A stretch of DNA of 64,000 bases from Adenophora triphylla var. japonica. Lineage: Eukaryota; Streptophyta; Magnoliopsida; Asterales; Campanulaceae. How positions within the stretch are numbered: position 1 is the first letter of the stretch; every line of letters starts with the position of its first letter. The position numbers were made by a program, and so were the translations under genes. The notes under the pieces are model-generated. The model worked only from the letters and a program-made list of their open reading frames with translations, ran no database searches and was not told the origin of the DNA. Positions 1-11,048 of this stretch are shown here, one piece after another. Where the stretch lies: positions 62,001 through 126,000 of the forward strand of contig JAFEMH010002579.1 in NCBI GenBank assembly GCA_022495995.1, read 5' to 3'.

Positions 1-1
1 G

Positions 2-2338
2 ATGTTTAGAACATTTCAAAATGAAGTACAAAATCAACTTGGCAAAACAATTAAAGCACTTCGATCCGATCGTGGTGGTGAGTATTTGAACCAAGAGTTT
101 GACAATCATCTCAAAAACTGTGGAATTGTTTCAGAGTTGACTCCACCCGAAATGCCACAATGGAATGGTGTTTCTGAGAGGAGGAATAGAACCCTATTAG
201 ATATGGTTCGTTTGATGATGAGTCAAGTAGACCTTCCTATATCCTTTTGGGGACATGCAATAGAGACTGCTGCGTTCACACTGAACAGAGTCCCTACTAA
301 ATCGGCTCCTAAAACCCCACATGAGATGTGGCATGGAAGAAAACCTAGTTTGTCTTTCATGAAGATTTGGGGTTGCAAAGCTTATGTGAAGAGACTTGTA
401 TCTGATAAGTTAGCACCTAAATCTGATAAGGTTATTTTCGTTGGTTACCCTAAGGAAACCAAGATGTATTACTTTTAAAACCGCATTGAGAACAAAGTGT
501 TTGTTGCTCAATATGGTACTTTTCTTGAGAAACAGTTTCTCAATAAAGCATCTAGTGGGAGTAAAATTGATCTTGAAGAAGTTCAAGAACCCGAAAATAA
601 CATGAAACCAATAGTAGAAACTGAACCAACTTCACAAGAAGTTGTGGAACCGGTTCAAGATCCACAAGTCCATCGTAGATCGGATAGGTTACGATCCGCA
701 CCAGAGAGATATGGATTTCTCATGTCGGAAAGTAATGAAGTGGAAGTCATTGAGAATGACGAGCCTACTTCCTATCAAGAGGCTATGTTTGATCCCGATT
801 CGGATAAATGGTTAGAAGCCATGAAGTCCGAATTGCAATCCATGTCGGATAATCAAGTTTGGAACTTGATTGAGCCACCCGAAGGTGTAAAAACCATAGG
901 GTGCAAGTGGGTTTTCAAGAAGAAAACTGACATAGATGGGAAGGTGCATACTTATAAGGCTAGGCTTGTAGCAAAGGGATATAGGCAAACTCATGGTGTA
1001 GACTATGATGAAACCTTCTCGCCTGTTGCCATGCTTAAGTCTGTTAGAATTTTGATTCCCATAGCCACATATTATGACTATGATATATGGAAAATGGATG
1101 TCAAAATCGCTTTCCTTAATGGAAAACTGCTAGAGGATGTGTATATGACACAACCCGAAGATTTTGTAGATCCACAAAATTCCAGTAAGGTGTGCAAGTT
1201 GCAAAGATCCATTTATAGATTGAAGCAAGCTTCTAGGAGTTGGAATCTTTGGTTCGTTGAGAAAATCAAAGAGTTTGGTTTTATCAAGAACGAAGATGAA
1301 CCTTGTGTATACATGAAATTCAATGAGAGCGTTGTGCTATTTCTCTTGTTGTATGTTGATGATATCTTACTCATTGGAAATGACATTCCTGCACTTGAGA
1401 CTGTCAAGTCTTGGTTAGGGAAGTGTTTTTCAATGAAAGATATGGGCGAAGCCTCTTACATCCTTGGTATTAAGATCTATAGAGATAGATCAAAGAGGAT
1501 CATTGGTTTGAGTCAAAGTACCTACATTGACAAGGTTCTTAGAAGATTCAAGATGGAAAATTCAAAGAGATGAAACTTGCCAATGGGTTATGGTGTTACT
1601 ATTAGTAAGACTCCGTGTCCTAAGACAACTGATGAGCGAAAGAGGATGAATGATATTCCATACGCTTCGGCTATTGGTTCTATCATGTACGCTATGATTT
1701 GTACTAGACCCGACGTCTCGTATGCTTTGAGCATGACAAGTCGTTACCAATCTGATCCGGGTGAAAACCATTGGATGGCAGTCAAGAAGATCCTAAAGTA
1801 CTTATGAAGGACTAAAGATGCGTTCTTGGTATTTGGAGGGATGGAAGAAGATCTTGTTGTAAGAGGTTACACAGATGCTAGCTTCCAAACCGACAAGGAT
1901 GATTTCCGATCGCAGTCGGGACTTGTGTTTATGCTTAACGGAGGTGCGATATGTTGGAAGAGTTCCAAACAGAGTACTATTGCCGATTCTATTACTGAGG
2001 CCGAATATATAGCGGCATCCGATCCAGCTAAGGAAGTAGTTTGGATCAAGAAGTTCATTAGTGACTTGGAAGTTGTTCCAAGTATCACTAATCCGGTGGA
2101 ACTTTATTGTGACAACAATGGTGCCATTGCATAAGCAAAGGAACCAAGATCACACCAGAGATCCAAACATATACTTAGACGTTTTCATCTCATTCAAGAG
2201 TTCATTGAGCGGGGAGACGTTAAGATATGCAAAGTATCAACCGATGATATTGGGGACCCGCTTACAAAGCCCCTCGCACAAGCTAAGCAAGATGGTCATG
2301 TGAGGTCCATGGGTATTAGATACATAGATGGAGCCTAG
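2..2338 (+). pseudogene. pol: copia pol fragment: integrase C-terminal half, reverse transcriptase, RNase H
   Basis: One reading frame runs from the window edge to a TAG at 2336-2338, broken only by four in-frame stops (476-478, 1571-1573, 1805-1807, 2132-2134) and with no frameshift that I can see. It holds the integrase core end (SDRGGEY, then NGVSERRNRTL with the catalytic Glu), the RT motifs MDVKIAFLNG and LLLYVDDILL, and the RNase H region (GYTDAS, TEAEY, CDNNGAIA, DPLTKPL). In a working element this would be cut from a Gag-Pol polyprotein and would make and integrate the cDNA. The stops make it non-functional. Protease and gag are not upstream in this orientation; gag lies inverted at 3197-3787. 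Confidence 0.95.
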
Positions 2339-2341
2339 TGC

Positions 2342-2352
2342 AAGTGGGAGAT
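2342..2352 (+). other. polypurine tract of copia element
   Basis: The purine-rich run AAGTGGGAGAT lies directly before the LTR start TGTTGG. This is the usual plus-strand priming site of plant copia elements. Confidence 0.85.
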
Positions 2353-3196
2353 TGTTGGTGTAGTGCCCTAGGCGTTTAGTTATATTTGACTTATTATCTA
2401 AACCACTATGTAATCATCTTTATCATTTATTATAGAGAAAGTATTATTTGGTTCATTATATGTTTTGCATGTTTATTATATTGAACTGCGTCCCTAGTTG
2501 TTGTGAACAACTAGTATAAGTTGGTATATGCATGTGATGCACATTACACTTATAGATACTTGCTAAAGAACAAGTATTGGACATGACCTATCAATGAGAT
2601 TTATGACATGGTCAATAGTCATATGTGTCATGAATAAATCTCATGATAGTCGTGTTATTGAATCCTTATACCTGAGATTATCATCGTCTTCCACATGACG
2701 AAGATCGTGTTTAATATAGTCTAACACTGTCTTTAATCGGATAGCAAAAAGGGCTATGTTAGCACTATTGGAATCATGTAGGGAAGAATGATAAGTCAAG
2801 ATGGGATTTGTCCCTCTTATGAAGAGAGATGTTTGCTTGGGCCCCTCGATGAATGATGTTGATGAAATGTGTGGTCGAACTCAAGTGATTTGATAGAGAT
2901 CAAATGCATTTGCATTATCAACATATTTGGAATCGAGAAAGCATTGAACGGAATGAGTTGACATAGACCATGACTCATGTTCAATTGGACATCGTGGACA
3001 AAGGGATTGTGACATTAGAACTATAAAGGAATCAAGTCTTGATGTTATATTAATTGGGTGGACATAATGATTTGCTAGAAGTCGCTTATGTCTTGTGAGG
3101 TCGATGTTTCGACTCACTACCAACATAATATAATTCCTTTTGGGTCACACACAAAGAATGAATTTGATTCGGGCTAAAATTATGGATTCTGGACTA
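2353..3196 (+). repeat. partial copia LTR (first 844 bp), plus orientation
   Basis: It begins TGTTGG right after the polypurine tract and matches the reverse complement of 5455-6298 base for base apart from scattered differences. The match stops at 3196, where the sequence changes abruptly into inverted gag. The part with the GGGCGGTCGCCC array, the TATA box and the LTR end is missing here. It forms an 844-bp inverted repeat with 5455-6298. Confidence 0.9.
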
Positions 3197-3787
3197 TAAC
3201 TTTCCATGCAATTCCGAGAGATTCTTATCCATGCCAGTCATGTGATAGTGCATAATAAAATGACTATAACTTTCAGGCAATGAATTCAATATCAAATCCG
3301 TAGCGAGTTCCAAACTCAACGGATTTCCAAGCCTATCGAGACGCTAAATGTAACCCTTCATCTTAAGGACATGAGCTCCCACCGATTGCCCCTCTTGCAT
3401 CTTGTATGCAGTTAGGGCCTTAACCACATCATACCTCTCATTTCTTGCTTGTACTTGGAACATTTCCTTTATGCACTCAGCAAGATCAAATGCTGCATCT
3501 ATGTACTCAAGGTCCTTCTGAAGAGCCTTAGACATAGTGGCTTGCATAAGGCATGCGACATCCACAGAATCATCATTATGTTTCTTATGTGCATTCCTAT
3601 CAGCCCTAGGAGCATTTGGAGCAGGTTGAGGTGGAATGGGTTCAGTGAGAACGTACAATTTCTTCTCTTGCTTCAGAACAATTCTGAGGCTTCTGATCCA
3701 ATCAGAATAGTTTGTACCGTTCTCCTCAAGCTTGTCCTTCTCAAGGACAGATCGCAGTGACAGGGGTTGATTATTGTGTGGAGCCAT
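3197..3787 (-). pseudogene. gag: copia gag, truncated
   Basis: The minus-strand frame starts at the ATG at 3787 (MAPHNNQPLSLRSVLEKDKL) and reads as a typical plant copia Gag N-terminal half (YSDWIRSLRIVLKQEKKLYVL, then MQEGQSVGAHVLKMKGYI). A TAG at 3344-3346 interrupts it, but the same frame continues with recognisable Gag (RLGNPLSFELATDLILNSLP) to the breakpoint at 3197. The C-terminal half with the CCHC knuckle is absent. Gag would form the virus-like particle. The ATG was chosen because the family-typical sequence starts there; the frame extends upstream without support. Confidence 0.88.
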
Positions 3788-4649
3788 TCTACAATAAAAT
3801 ATGCAAAAAATATAACCATATATCAATATCAACACATTTATTATCTAAGAGCAAATAATGTATTTCATAAATACTCCCACTAAATTATACACCTTCAAAT
3901 ACAAGCATGTATCATATAATCATAGTAGGCTAAGATCCATATTTCACTTGATTTTGGTTTAACTGAGTCAATGCCCGAAATCAAGCTATTTAGGTAGAAA
4001 CATCAATCATATCACTATATGACTCTTAGATCGTTTATGAGATTTCAATAGATATCATATATCAAAAGCATGTTTTAAATCTCATCTATGCCTTTGGTCA
4101 AATCTCATTTGAAAGCACCAATTAAATCAAAACCTTTTTCAAACATGTGAGACATGGAACGATGCACCTAACTGAGTCAAAACTACATCAACCATTATCC
4201 CACCTTGATCACAAATTAAAATATAAGATGCACCCAACTGAGTCGAAACTACATCAAATACCCTAAAATATCACAAGTGTTCTAATCAAGGAATGGCATA
4301 AGATTTAAATATTTAGAAGGTTTTCAACATGTAACAAACATCGCATGGTTGTAACATAGATCTCATGTGAACATAATCATGAACATAGGGCTTCACAAAA
4401 TATCATACAAACAATTTGATTCAATTTCGAGAAATTACAAATCTAATTTAATCATATTAAAAGATTAATAACCTATGTGATAAACTAATCTAATTAATTT
4501 ATCATTAATCATGAATCATGACATATCATATATATTTGTTTTTCATACAAACAAAACACATAGGATCTAGATCTATTTCATATCACATGGTAGCAAATAA
4601 TCATATTAAATCTAGTATGCAATTTCAATCCTAATCATGGCAAGACAGG
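3788..4649 (-). other. copia untranslated leader between PBS and gag
   Basis: AT-rich, no coding frame. A short motif (CAACTGAGTC followed by AAACTACATCAA) occurs twice near 4170 and 4230. This is the 5' leader of the genomic RNA, where packaging signals would be expected; none can be recognised. Confidence 0.7.
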
Positions 4650-4661
4650 GCTCTGATACCA
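4650..4661 (-). other. primer-binding site (tRNA-iMet type)
   Basis: On the minus strand the sequence is TGGTATCAGAGC, one base downstream of the LTR end CCAACA. This is the canonical PBS complementary to the 3' end of initiator methionine tRNA used by plant copia elements. Confidence 0.95.
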
Positions 4662-5138
4662 CTGTTGGGTTTTGGGGTTACAAACGCAGCGGAAGATTTA
4701 ACTTTAACATCAAAACCCTAGCCCTAAGATCCGTCTAGCATGAAGAGATTAGAAATTAATATGAGATAGAATTTACATACCTTGAATGCGATGAAGTTTA
4801 ACTTGAATTCGAATCTGAAAAATGAATCTCAAAACTAATATCAAAACCGTTGATGAAGGTTTTGATATTCTCCTTGTTCTTCAATGTGATGAATTGATCC
4901 AAGCCTTAGGTGATAACGTAACCACCCTCTAATGGTAATCCACACGCGAACGAACCAAGAACACCTTCTTGTTGGATTGCTAGATGATCCTCTTGATTAT
5001 TGAAATAATTTTCAATAATCTATGGTTGATTATGGAATTGAATCTAGGGTGTTTTGATCTTTGATTCTCAATCAAAATCAAGGAATTTGTATTTCTAAGG
5101 CCCTAAAATTTGTGTATGACTGCTAGGGAAAAATGACC

Positions 5139-5146
5139 TATTTATA
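5139..5146 (-). promoter_or_regulatory. TATA box of copia LTR promoter
   Basis: The minus strand reads AGTATAAATAGG here. The palindrome array lies 75-310 bp upstream. A transcription start near 5110 is inferred. Confidence 0.65.
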
Positions 5147-5219
5147 CTTTATAAATAGCTCTAACAATTAGGAAGAAAAGTCCTTTTTGAAGCAAAAATG
5201 GATTGCTGAAATGGGACAT

Positions 5220-5454
5220 GGGCGGTCGCCCACCAAGGGTTGGGCGGTCGCCCAGTTGTACAGCGCTTAATCCTTCTTCGAAAATCACATATGGGCGGTC
5301 GCCCACATGGGGCTGGGCGGTCGCCCACCTGTACAGTCCCCAATGCACTATTTTTGAATCCCACGTGAGTGGTCGCCCTTATCCACTTGAGCGGTCGCCC
5401 AAGTCAACAGTTGACTTGTGGGCGGTCGCCCATGGTGAACCTCGGCGGTCGCCT
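5220..5454. repeat. eight copies of the palindrome GGGCGGTCGCCC in the copia U3
   Basis: Copies begin at 5220, 5242, 5293, 5315, 5367, 5389, 5420 and 5443. Five are exact 12-mers; the others (GAGTGGTCGCCC, GAGCGGTCGCCC, CGGCGGTCGCCT) differ at one or two positions. They come in pairs about 22 bp apart, roughly two helical turns, with longer gaps between pairs. The surrounding LTR is AT-rich, so the array stands out. It looks like a multi-site protein-binding region upstream of the TATA box. Confidence 0.9.
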
Positions 5455-6298
5455 ATGTGTCCAGAATCCATAATTTCAGCCCGAATCAAATTCGTTCTTT
5501 GTGTGACCCAAAAGGCATTATATTATGTTGGTAGTGAGTCAAAATATCGACCTCAAAAGACATAAGTGACTTCTAGCAAATCATTATGTTCACCCAATTA
5601 ATATAACATCAAGACTTGATTCCTTTATAGTTCCAATGTCACAATCCCTTTGTCCACGATGTCCAATTGAACATGAGTCATGGTCTATGTCAACTCATTC
5701 CGTTCAATGCTGTCTCGATTTCGAATATGTTGATAATGCAAATGCATTTGATCTCTATCAAATCACTTGAGTGCGGCCACACATTTCATCAACATCATTC
5801 ATCGAGGGGCCCAAGCAAACATCTCTCTTCATAAGAGGGACAAATCCCATCTTGACTCATCATTCTTCCCTATATGATTCCAATCGTGCTAACATAGCCC
5901 TTATTGATATCCGATTAAAGACAATGTTAGACTATATTAAACACGATCTTCGTCATGTGGAAGACGATGATAATCTCAGGTACACGGATTCAATAACACG
6001 ACTATCATGAGATTTATTCATGACACATATGACTATTTTCCATGTCATAAATCTCATTGGTAGGTCATGTCCAATACTTGTTCTCTAGCAAGTATCCATA
6101 AGTGTAATGTGCATCACATGCATATACCAACTTATACTAGTTGTTCACAACAACTAGGGACATAGTTCAATATAATAAACATGCAAAACATATAATGAAC
6201 CAAATAATACTTTCTCTATAATAAATGATAAAGATGATTACATAGTGGTTTAGATAATATGTTAAATATAACTAAACGCCTAGGGCACTACACCAACA

Positions 6299-7030
6299 AA
6301 AGGAGTCTCCCCCGTGGCGGTTCTGACTGATGTTCTGTATCCCCAAAGGGCTAGATCTAGCTTTTCGGGCCAATCCCGACCTCTGACGGCCATCTTTTTT
6401 ATTATTCTTGCAAGAGTCTTGTTTGCTGCCTCTACTGCACCATTAGTCTGGGGTATGTAGGAAGAAGACTTGTGGCGTGTAACTCTGAACTCGGTCAAAA
6501 GCTGGTCACAATCTCCTTCGAAGTGGGTCCCATTGTCGAATATGATCTCGTTGGGCACCCCGTATCTGCACATGATATTCTCTTTGATGAACTCGACCAC
6601 CTTCTTGGAATTCAGTACTTTGTATGATCTGGCTTCTACCTATTTGGTGAAGTAGTCGACTGCGACTAATATGAACTCCTGACCGTTACTCCATGGTGGA
6701 GTGATTTTGCCGATGACATCAATTCCCCATGTGGCAAAGGGCCATGGTGTAGTCATGCAGTAGAGCTCGTGAGGGGTATATGGTTGAGGTTGGAGAACCG
6801 TTGACATTTGTCGCAGCTTCTGACGAACTGGATGCAGTCTGTTTCCATTGATACCCAGTAGTAACCCATACGGAGGATGATCTATGTCAATGCTTTGGCG
6901 TTCATGTGCGGACCGCAGGTTCCGTTGTGAACTTTGTTCATCAGCTTGCTGGCTTTTTCTTTATTTACACACCAGAGGAGTGGTCCTTGGTGGCGCTTCT
7001 TGTATAACATACCCCCCAGGATGACAAAAT
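6299..7030 (-). pseudogene. pol: element A integrase, broken and cut by the copia insertion
   Basis: The H2C2 zinc finger starts near 7030 (KVHNGTCGPHMNAKAL carries the two His). The rve core follows with GIDVIG, AVDYFTK, FDNGTHFEG and GAVEAANKTL, holding the D, D and E positions. There is a stop in the core (before VEARSYKV, near 6640) and a frame change after the zinc finger near 6880. The core ends at TATGETPF where the copia LTR begins. The other gypsy copies continue here with the segment that leads into LPVELEIPSL. Confidence 0.92.
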
Positions 7031-7790
7031 AGGATGCCAGGCATTTTAGAGCCATCATGTTTTTGGATTTGATCCCTTTTTTGTATTTTCCATCTTCATT
7101 TGTGAAGGAAGCTTCTCCATTTTTGAGGTATTGGTAGATTTGATTGTACCAGGGTTCGTCGATCGGTTCATGTTCAACTTCAATCTCACAGCAATAGGCA
7201 GGGGCTTCCCATCTGCCTATTCTGAGGGGTTTTACTGATTTACCTTTGGGAATTTCAACAAGAGATTCTAGGGTAGCCAGGGCATCTGTGAAGCGGTTTC
7301 TATCTCTTAGCAAGTAGTGGAAAGAGATGTCCTTGAACTGAGCTCCTCCATGTACGTATGGTACTTCTGGAGTCCAGAATCTATTGTCTTCCATTTATTG
7401 GATACTTGATTGATGATCAATGTTGAGTCTCCGTATACTTCCAGTTCTGTGATATTGCATTCAAGAGCAGCTTCTAGGCCGGCTGTGCAAGCTTCTTATT
7501 TTGCTGCATTGTTGGTTGCTTCAAAATTCAGTTTGATAGCTATGGGAGTGTGCTCCTCTTTAGGATCGACCAGGAGAATTCCAATACCATTTCCCTTCTT
7601 GTTGGTTGCCCCATCGAAGAAGAGTTGCCAGCGGTTTGCGCTATTGAGTGAGAAGATCCCGTCATCTGGAAACTGTGGATCAGGACCCTTGAGTTCACTG
7701 CTTGGTAAGTCTGCCAGTTGATCTGCCATTACTCGACCCTTTATTGTTTTTCTGATCATGTATTTGATGTCGAATTCAGCCAGGAAGAAT
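7031..7790 (-). pseudogene. pol: element A second (archaeal-type) RNase H
   Basis: It contains WQLFFDGATNKKGNGIGILL with the first catalytic Asp, LEVYGDS, and NRFTDALATL near the C-terminus. A stop replaces the YEACI tyrosine near 7497. There is a further break near 7394, where the segment after NQVSNKW is disrupted. A second RNase H between the RT-linked RNase H and integrase is a known hallmark of Tat elements. It would remove RNA from the RNA-DNA hybrid during reverse transcription. Confidence 0.88.
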
Positions 7791-9102
7791 GACCACTTGG
7801 CTAATCTCATTGATAGAGATGGCTTGTCGAAGATATATCTGACGGGGTCCATCTTAGAGACCAGAAGCACTGAATGTGACTGCATATAGTGTTTCAGTTT
7901 CCCGACTACCCATACCAAGGCGGTACAAGTTTTCTCTAATACTGAATAGCTGAGTTCACTTCCCTGAAGCTTTCATCTTACGAAGTAGATTGCATGCTCA
8001 ACTCTGGAATCTTTCTGTTCTTGCGCCAGCATAGCCCTAATTGACGTGTCTGTCACTGTCAGGTACAGGAGGAGTGGCTTATCTTCATGTGGCAGGCACA
8101 TGATTGGGGGATTCACCAAGTATGTCTTGATTTTCTCGAAGGCTGTTTGGCATTCGGAGTCCCATTTGATGTCGGCATTTTTCTTCATTAGCTTGAACAT
8201 TGGCTCACAGAGAGATGTCAGCTGGGTGATGAAGCGGCTGATGTATTGAAGTCTTCCCATGAAACTTTTCACTTCTGTCAGTGTCTGCGGTGGCTTCATG
8301 TCAATGATGGCCTTGATTTTCGTGGGATTTTCTTCGATGTCTCTTTCTGTGACCATGTACCCCAGTACTTTGCCTCGCTTGACGCCGAATGTGCACTTTG
8401 CAGTGTTCAATCTCATGGAGCATTTTCTGAGTCTGTTGAAGAACTTTATCAAATCTGTCATGTGCTACATGTCTGATCCTTTGGAGTGGATGATCATGGC
8501 TTTGACGTATACTTCGATTTCTTTGTGGATCATGTCATGGAAGAGGGCAGTTGCAGCCCGTTGATAAGTAGCCCCAGCGTTCTTTAAACCAAACGACATG
8601 ACCGTGTAACAGTATGTCCCCCACGGAGTGGTGAAAGCACTCTTGGCCTGATCTTCTTCGGACATCTTGATCTGATTATATCCGGTGAACCCATCCATAA
8701 AGGACTTTACTTCAAAATGTGTCTTGGTGTCGACCAGGGCTTGTTGAGATCTTGGAAATCCACACAACATCTGACCTTTCCATTGGCCTTAGTTACGGTT
8801 ACAATGTTGGAGAGCCAGGTTGGGTACTCAATTACTCTGATGAAGCCGATATGGAGCATCTTCTCAATTTCTTCTTTCACTTGCAGAGACCATTCTGGCT
8901 TGATCTTGCACAGTTTCTGTTTGACAGGCTTGTATTCTGGATCCAGAGGGATTCTGTGCTCCAAGATTGAGGGATCGAGTCCTGGCATGTCTTGGTATGA
9001 CCAGGCGAACACGTCAACATATTCTTTGAGGAGATCAGTCAGGGCTTCTTTTTCTGCACCAGCGAAGAAACTGCCCACTTGTGTCTCTTTAGGCTCTCAT
9101 AC
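7791..9102 (-). pseudogene. pol: element A reverse transcriptase and linked RNase H, active site lost
   Basis: RT motifs in order: FAWSYQDMPGLDPS, KPEWSLQVKEEIEKM, ANGKVRCCVDFQDLNK, TAFTTPWGT-like (SAFTTPWGTYCYTV), FGLKNAGATYQRA, then the catalytic box. The catalytic YVDD is YVKA here (8498-8509), removing both essential aspartates. A deletion after DLNK removes the SPKDDYPLPNID segment present in C, B and B2. Downstream are the thumb (PAKCTFG-like, VLGYMVTER) and the degenerate linked RNase H (KPLLLYLTVTD). There are breaks near 8465 and 7970. Confidence 0.93.
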
Positions 9103-9944
9103 TGACCCCAGGTTCACATTAGTCATAACCTCTTCGGCAGATTGGGCCCGATTGTCCTCTTGGTCAACTACACGCTTGAGAACTTCTTTAATGTATTTAT
9201 TTCGTTTAGTGTGTCTGCTTCTTTATCAAGTGAGTCATTATTAACTTCTTTTAAGTTGTTCGTTAACTTATCAGTTGTTAAAATGGCAATGAGGGGATAA
9301 TCCGAAAGGTCGAATTTTTCATTTAAGACGAACGAGAATACACTGTTGGCTACATTATCTTAGTCTTCCAGCATGAGGTCATCGAACGACTCAGAGGACT
9401 GGACTTTGACAATGACAGACTCGGAGGGTTTGAGACTAGGTTTAGGGAGATATGGGTGCAGGCCCAGTTTGTCTTCTATTTCTGTCTGGCTTGCCCTTGG
9501 TCCGGTGAAAGTCACCCAGTTTTTCAGTGGCATTGCTGGATGCTTGGTGAGGGTTTGGGGGTCGAGAGGCTTGGCTTCTGCTGTCCCAATGATAGCGATC
9601 ACGTTGTTCTCGGAGCCCAGGTCAATCAGGTTTGGCACCTCCATGACTTCTTTGAAAAGATTCTGTAGAGCGGGTCCACTAAGAGCATATTCCATAAATT
9701 CTGGTTCTTTCTGCTTTGGAGTTACTATTTCAAATATGGCCTCGGAGGCTGACCCGAACAGTCTGTTTCCCATGAAGAGTGTCTCGAGCTGCTCCTCTAT
9801 GTCTGGGATCCCTTTGAATGAGTACTCGTGCGGAACTGTGGTGGCAACTGATCCAGGTAAAGCAGTGATGTCGAGGAATGCTCCCCTTATCGGATTAGCC
9901 TTGAGTCCTCTGAAACGCTTGAGGTCCTGTTCCAGCTTTCCCAT
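9103..9944 (-). pseudogene. element A protease-RT linker, function unknown
   Basis: A conserved stretch also seen in C and B2. It contains PIRGAFLDITALPGSVATT, LKNWVTFTGPRAS and, after a stop at 9357-9359, the DYPLIAILTTDKLTNNL segment before RT. A frame change lies near 9196. I do not recognise a domain. The LKNW..F.GP motif and the PLIA.LT.DKLT.NL motif are shared by both element families. Confidence 0.75.
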
Positions 9945-9983
9945 CCTTTCTGAAGTCTCTGTACTGACTTTTCTTGTTCCTTT

Positions 9984-10379
9984 CTAATCTTCATCAGTTC
10001 CGCTGTCGGTTCCCTCAGTTCTGCTGTCGGTTCCCTTAACGGTTCCCTCAGTTCTGTTGTCGGTTCCCTCAATTCTGCTGTCGGTTTCTTTGACGAAGTA
10101 GCGAGCAAGGTCGAAGTTGTAAGGTTGGAGGTTGGGTGTGCCGTGGGAGGTTCCCCTTTTGCGGGCTGCTGCTTTGGTGCTGGCGAGCCTTTTATTTTCC
10201 CTGATGTCAGCTGGTGTTGGCACATAACCGAGCCCCTGGACTGTAGTGTGGTCCTTGACTTCGATGACTTGGTGTTGGCCTTGTAACCTTTTGCCGAGCC
10301 CTAGTCCTGGGATGAACTTTATGAGTTTCATCATCTTCATGGCAAGAGGGATTTTGTCCCAGAATAGTGGAAGGTCCAC
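9984..10379 (-). pseudogene. element A G-patch-like segment with a repetitive tail
   Basis: After the protease comes MMKLIKFIPGLGLGKRLQG, then GLGY about 15 residues later. This glycine pattern resembles a G-patch, a short nucleic-acid-binding motif. The equivalent in B2 reads KMGYLSGLRLGKRLQG. The tail encodes a short tandem repeat (RTEGTDS-like units; DNA repeat at about 9990-10090 built on GGTTCCCTCAGTTCTG). Betaretroviruses also have a G-patch right after protease, so the position fits, but the assignment rests on pattern only. Confidence 0.55.
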
Positions 10380-10388
10380 GCTGCATAT

Positions 10389-11000
10389 TTAGATCTTGGA
10401 AGTCTCCATGGTGAATCCATTTAACGCTATATCGTCTTCATGCTTGATTTCTAACACCGGAATGCCGTTGGTGCAGCAGGTCCCTTCGGTGGTGACGCTA
10501 TCGCCATAGACTGTTGTCAGTTCGTTGCCTTGCATAAACTTGATACATTGGTGAAGGGTGGATGCCACGCCGTTCATTTGATGCAGCTAGGGTCGTCCCA
10601 AGATGGCTGTAAAAGTGATAGGAATGTCCAATACTTGAAATTCGGTAGGGATCATCCGTTTGCCGAACCAGATGATTAAAGTAGCAACCCCGAGAACTGT
10701 GTGGGAAGTAGAGTCATAAGCCTTGACAGTGTGGACTGAAGGCTTCAAATCTGTGGGCTTGATGTCAAGCTCCATCATCTTGGCGGGCAAGACATTCATT
10801 CCGGAACCTCCGTCTACTAGTACGCGGGGAAGGCGACGCTCATCCAACTGGACAGTGATGTAGAGTGGCTCATTGTGATTGGCCCCAAATTTTGGCAGGT
10901 CCAAATCTGTGAAGGTGATGATGTTTCCATAGTGGATGTTGCCGATCATCTGAATTACTTTTTCTGGAGTTGCATCCATGAGGACCATGATACGGGCCAA
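10389..11000 (-). pseudogene. pro: element A protease 2 (retropepsin-like)
   Basis: The core is PLYITVQLDERRLPRVLVDG followed by GSGMNVLPAKMM, with the catalytic Asp in DGGS (10803-10814), then KAYDSTSHTVLGVATL and TAILGRP. A stop (TAG near 10588) replaces the Trp after LGRP; the frame then resumes with NGVASTLHQCIKFMQ. This aspartic protease would process the polyprotein. Upstream segment HYGNIITFTDLDLPKFGA is conserved in C and B2. Confidence 0.88.
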
Positions 11001-11048
11001 AATTTCCTCTAGCTTAAGCTTGTGAGGGTATGAAGATGTGAGCAGGGA

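Larger units (their letters stand above)
1..6298. mobile_element. Ty1/copia retrotransposon, internally inverted, left end outside window
   Basis: The plus strand carries integrase, RT and RNase H, a polypurine tract and the first 844 bp of an LTR (2-3196). Directly after that, the minus strand carries gag, leader, PBS and a complete LTR (3197-6298). The two LTR copies are clearly the same sequence in opposite orientation. Together the halves make up most of one element, so one inversion with a breakpoint inside the 3' LTR explains the arrangement. The right LTR end abuts the integrase gene of gypsy element A, which was therefore the insertion target; the expected 5-bp duplication is AAAGG at 6299-6303, with its partner left of the window. 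Confidence 0.85.
4663..6298 (-). repeat. complete copia LTR (1636 bp), 5' LTR of the minus-strand half
   Basis: On the minus strand it starts TGTTGG at 6298 and ends CCAACA at 4663, perfect 6-bp inverted ends. It is bounded by the PBS on one side and by gypsy integrase on the other. It contains a GC-rich palindrome array (5220-5454) and a TATA box (5139-5146), so U3 spans roughly 6298-5110. Confidence 0.95.

Noticed and set aside
5142..5565. Overlapping open frames on both strands in the copia LTR
   Set aside because: They are produced by the GC-rich palindrome array; no conserved protein feature, and the region is U3.
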